From Pseudomonadota bacterium (GTDB taxonomy: Bacteria > Pseudomonadota > Alphaproteobacteria > Paracaedibacterales > CAITNM01), in contig JAPLON010000081.1 of NCBI GenBank assembly GCA_026400695.1, forward strand, positions 1-5,047: a DNA stretch of 5,047 nucleotides, written 5' to 3'. Below the pieces are notes generated by a model. That model had not been told where the DNA came from and did no database searches. It was given only the letters and a program-made list of their open reading frames with translations. Positions within the stretch are counted from its first letter, which is position 1. The number at the start of each line of letters is the position of its first letter. Positions 4,337 through 5,047 of the stretch are shown here, in pieces. The translations under genes were made by a program, and so were the position numbers.

Positions 4337-5047
4337 ATGAGAAGGGTTGTTGTTACTGGTGTTGGTGCCATTACTCCATTAGCGAATGGCGCCACTCTTA
4401 CTTGGGAAAAGTTGATTGCTGGGGAATCAGGCATAAGAGAAATTACAGCCTTTGATACCTCTGACCTTCCTGCCAAAATCGCAGGAATGGTTCCATTGCA
4501 TTCTGAAGACCACCCACAACAACCCGGTTTATTTAATGCCTCAGAGTACTTAGAACCAAAAGAACAACGCAAAATTGACCGTTTTATTTTGTACGCTATA
4601 GCGGCCGCTGAAGAAGCTGTAAAAGACTCTGGATGGCAACCAACCGACAGTGAAAGCAGAGAACGTACCGGCGTAATAATTGGCGCTGGTATAGGTGGCC
4701 TACCATATATTTACGAAACCTCGATAACCTTGTTACAGCAAGGCCCTCGCCGTGTTACTCCATTTTTTATTCCGGCAAGTTTAATTAACTTGGCCTCAGG
4801 ACAAGTTTCGATTCGCCACGGCTTTCAAGGGCCAAACCACGCCGTAGTTACCGCGTGCGCAAGTGGCGCCCATGCTATTGGCGATGCTGCACGCATGATC
4901 ATGCTAGACGATGCCGATGTTATGGTAGCCGGAGGCACAGAGGCTGCAATTTGCCGCGCAGGCATGGCCGGATTTTCGGCAGCTCGCACCCTTTCAACCG
5001 CATTTAATGACGAGCCAACCAAAGCCTCCAGACCTTGGGATAAAGAC
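4337..5047 (+). CDS. fabF: Beta-ketoacyl-ACP synthase II (KAS II), 3'-truncated by the window edge
   Basis: FabF condenses malonyl-ACP with acyl-ACP to lengthen fatty acids in the cytoplasm. The frame is open from the ATG at 4337 to the last base (237 codons, a little over half of the usual length near 410-420). It begins M-R-R-V-V-V-T-G-V-G-A-I-T-P-L, the typical start of the family. Later come G-V-I-I-G-A-G-I-G-G (112-121), the conserved R-R-V-T-P-F-F-I-P (138-146), and the active-site loop T-A-C-A-S-G-A-H-A-I-G-D-A (172-184) with nucleophile Cys174. A-G-G-T-E-A-A (198-204) and the partial R-P-W-D-K-D at the edge also fit. The two catalytic histidines should lie beyond the window. The start is 3 bp after the acpP stop without a good Shine-Dalgarno sequence, so coupling to acpP is likely. 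GC content rises towards the right end, to about 55-62% per 60-base line over 4801-4980. Confidence 0.96.
   Translation, partial: MRRVVVTGVGAITPLANGATLTWEKLIAGESGIREITAFDTSDLPAKIAGMVPLHSEDHPQQPGLFNASEYLEPKEQRKIDRFILYAIAAAEEAVKDSGWQPTDSESRERTGVIIGAGIGGLPYIYETSITLLQQGPRRVTPFFIPASLINLASGQVSIRHGFQGPNHAVVTACASGAHAIGDAARMIMLDDADVMVAGGTEAAICRAGMAGFSAARTLSTAFNDEPTKASRPWDKD

Noticed and set aside
4330..4572. Open frame of 80 codons on the minus strand
   Set aside because: Antisense to the start of fabF, with no domain or ribosome-binding site.
4825..5022. Open frame of 65 codons on the minus strand
   Set aside because: Antisense to the fabF active-site region. Its Ala/Ser-rich composition reflects the GC-rich opposite strand.

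Overview
The window looks like chromosomal DNA of an AT-rich alphaproteobacterium, possibly an intracellular or protist-associated one such as a member of Holosporales. This is inference. The DusB, acyl carrier protein and Fis/NtrC-type sequences have an alphaproteobacterial flavour, base composition is low in GC (roughly 40% in most genes), and a long Sel1/TPR-type repeat protein of a kind often expanded in host-associated bacteria lies beside housekeeping genes. No rRNA, tRNA, CRISPR array, insertion sequence or prophage gene was seen.

Layout from left to right. (1) Bases 1-1105, plus strand: the 3' part of a gene encoding a Sel1/TPR-like solenoid. It has ten complete 32-residue repeats, one half repeat and a short basic/hydrophobic tail, and ends in a stem-loop that could be a terminator. 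(2) Bases 1183-2010, minus strand, convergent with the first gene: a 275-residue exported or lipoprotein-like protein of unknown function with a clear internal duplication. (3) Bases 2107-3869, minus strand: a compact three-gene operon transcribed as dusB (tRNA dihydrouridine synthase), then a 75-residue Fis-like DNA-binding protein, then rsmD (16S rRNA m2G966 methyltransferase). Its junctions are 3 bp apart and overlapping by 1 bp. (4) Bases 3870-4096: a 227-bp divergent intergenic region that must carry the promoters of both flanking operons. (5) Bases 4097-5047, plus strand: acpP (acyl carrier protein) followed after 3 bp by fabF (beta-ketoacyl-ACP synthase II), which runs off the right edge.

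How the genes work together. AcpP carries the growing acyl chain and FabF elongates it, so this pair is a type II fatty-acid synthesis module. DusB and RsmD modify tRNA and 16S rRNA, so the minus-strand operon is mainly translation-related, with a small nucleoid or transcription factor in the middle. The most thought-provoking point is that middle gene. It sits where gammaproteobacteria have fis (dusB-fis) and where many alphaproteobacteria have ntrB-ntrC (nifR3/dusB-ntrB-ntrC). Its sequence reads like a free-standing C-terminal domain of alphaproteobacterial NtrC, so it may be a relic or an independent Fis-like derivative of NtrC. Apart from that, the unfamiliar parts are the repeat protein and the duplicated envelope protein. 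I see no convincing new multi-gene system here.
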